A stretch of DNA of 15,045 bases from Rhodospirillales bacterium (GTDB taxonomy: Bacteria > Pseudomonadota > Alphaproteobacteria > Rhodospirillales > Casp-alpha2), in contig JAJFIE010000016.1 of the NCBI GenBank assembly GCA_021775275.1, positions 1 to 15,045 on the forward strand, written 5' to 3'. How positions within the stretch are numbered: the stretch's first letter is position 1; each line of letters starts with the position of its first letter. A program made the position numbers and the translations under genes. Shown here one piece after another: positions 14,705 through 15,045 of this stretch. Under the pieces are notes generated by a model. The model did no database searches. It was not told the DNA's origin and was given only the letters and a program-made list of their open reading frames with translations.

Positions 14705-15045
14705 CGAGGCCGGAACTGGCCCGGTCGGCGGGTTGCGGTACCGTCATAGACCATGGTCGCAGGCGAGACCTGCCCATTATCATCACACTCCCAGCCCAGC
14801 ACCTTCAGGCGCCCCGTCGCGGCGTTGGCGATCACTGAAAGCCGTGTGGTGGGGTTCAGGATCGGTGGGCGCACCCACGAAAAATCATCGGACGCGTCCG
14901 GGTGAAGCGCCTGCATCTGTGCAAGCCGTCCCCGGCTGTCGATACCACGGAGACGCCCGGGAGTTTCAAGTTTCAGCCAGTGGTTCGCCACCGCGCCGGG
15001 ACCGTTATGGATACAGACCTCCTCCTCGGTGCGTTCGATGATGCA
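14701..15045 (-). CDS. C-terminal part of a possible Ntn-hydrolase-like protein (acid ceramidase/NAAA/C45-like)
   Basis: Partial: the frame is open from the window edge to a TAG at 14703-14701, giving 114 residues. Seen: IIERTEEEV, then AVANHWLK, DSRGRLAQMQAL, and PPILNPTTRLSVIANAATGRLKVLGWE. By eye this follows the order seen in acid ceramidase and NAAA (R-E-x..., TNYDHW, DDRR...KM, KPVLNKLTVYTTLID) and related C45 acyltransferases, where the Asn and Arg in these segments line the active site. The nucleophile cysteine would be upstream, outside the window. A GTG at 14991 could be a start, but the frame continues past it with family-like sequence, so I treat the gene as cut by the edge. Without the N-terminus the family call stays tentative. 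Confidence 0.6.
   Translation of the reverse strand, partial: CIIERTEEEVCIHNGPGAVANHWLKLETPGRLRGIDSRGRLAQMQALHPDASDDFSWVRPPILNPTTRLSVIANAATGRLKVLGWECDDNGQVSPATMVYDGTATRRPGQFRPR

Noticed and set aside
14989..14991. GTG as start of the last minus-strand gene
   Set aside because: The frame stays open to the window edge, and the upstream residues (IIERTEEEV) look like part of the same family.
14412..15041. Plus-strand open frame of 209 residues running past the SDR gene
   Set aside because: Arg/Pro/Ser-rich sequence with no family features; it overlaps the SDR in another frame and opposes the ceramidase-like frame.

Overview
The window reads as chromosomal DNA of an alphaproteobacterium. Overall G+C is moderately high (by eye about 58-60%), coding is dense, and gene order matches blocks I know from that class: lysC facing away from ubiG; comF, grxC, a nitrilase-family gene and a DUF1178 gene on one strand; and sfsA, map, radC in a row. 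I see no rRNA, tRNA, insertion sequence, phage gene or CRISPR array. No gene-free stretch exceeds about 150 bases. The genus cannot be read from the sequence.

Left part (1-3035): the start of an aspartate kinase gene (lysC, minus strand, cut by the window edge) and ubiG (plus) diverge from a 149-base gap. ubiG converges with a DUF1178 gene. Next comes a lone class I methyltransferase on the plus strand with its own perfect TATAAT box. It interrupts what is usually a one-way gene row.

Middle part (3036-5920): comF, grxC and a nitrilase-family amidase run leftward. The amidase beside a glutaredoxin suggests glutathione repair. Only 10 bases separate comF from a divergent gene resembling NDUFAF5, the complex I assembly hydroxylase of mitochondria.

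Housekeeping run (5970-9228, plus): sfsA, map, radC and an agmatinase/arginase-family hydrolase. The hydrolase has an unusual Asp in place of a metal-binding His and starts on the base after the radC stop codon.

Accessory part (9331-14704, plus): a tandem universal stress protein lies 9 bases upstream of a P-type ATPase. The ATPase matches the animal Na,K-ATPase alpha subunit in almost every cation-site position. This Usp/ATPase pair is the most interesting part of the window. A zeta-crystallin-like quinone reductase and a short-chain dehydrogenase follow. The window ends inside a minus-strand gene whose C-terminal part resembles acid ceramidase/NAAA-type Ntn hydrolases; its stop codon overlaps that of the dehydrogenase.
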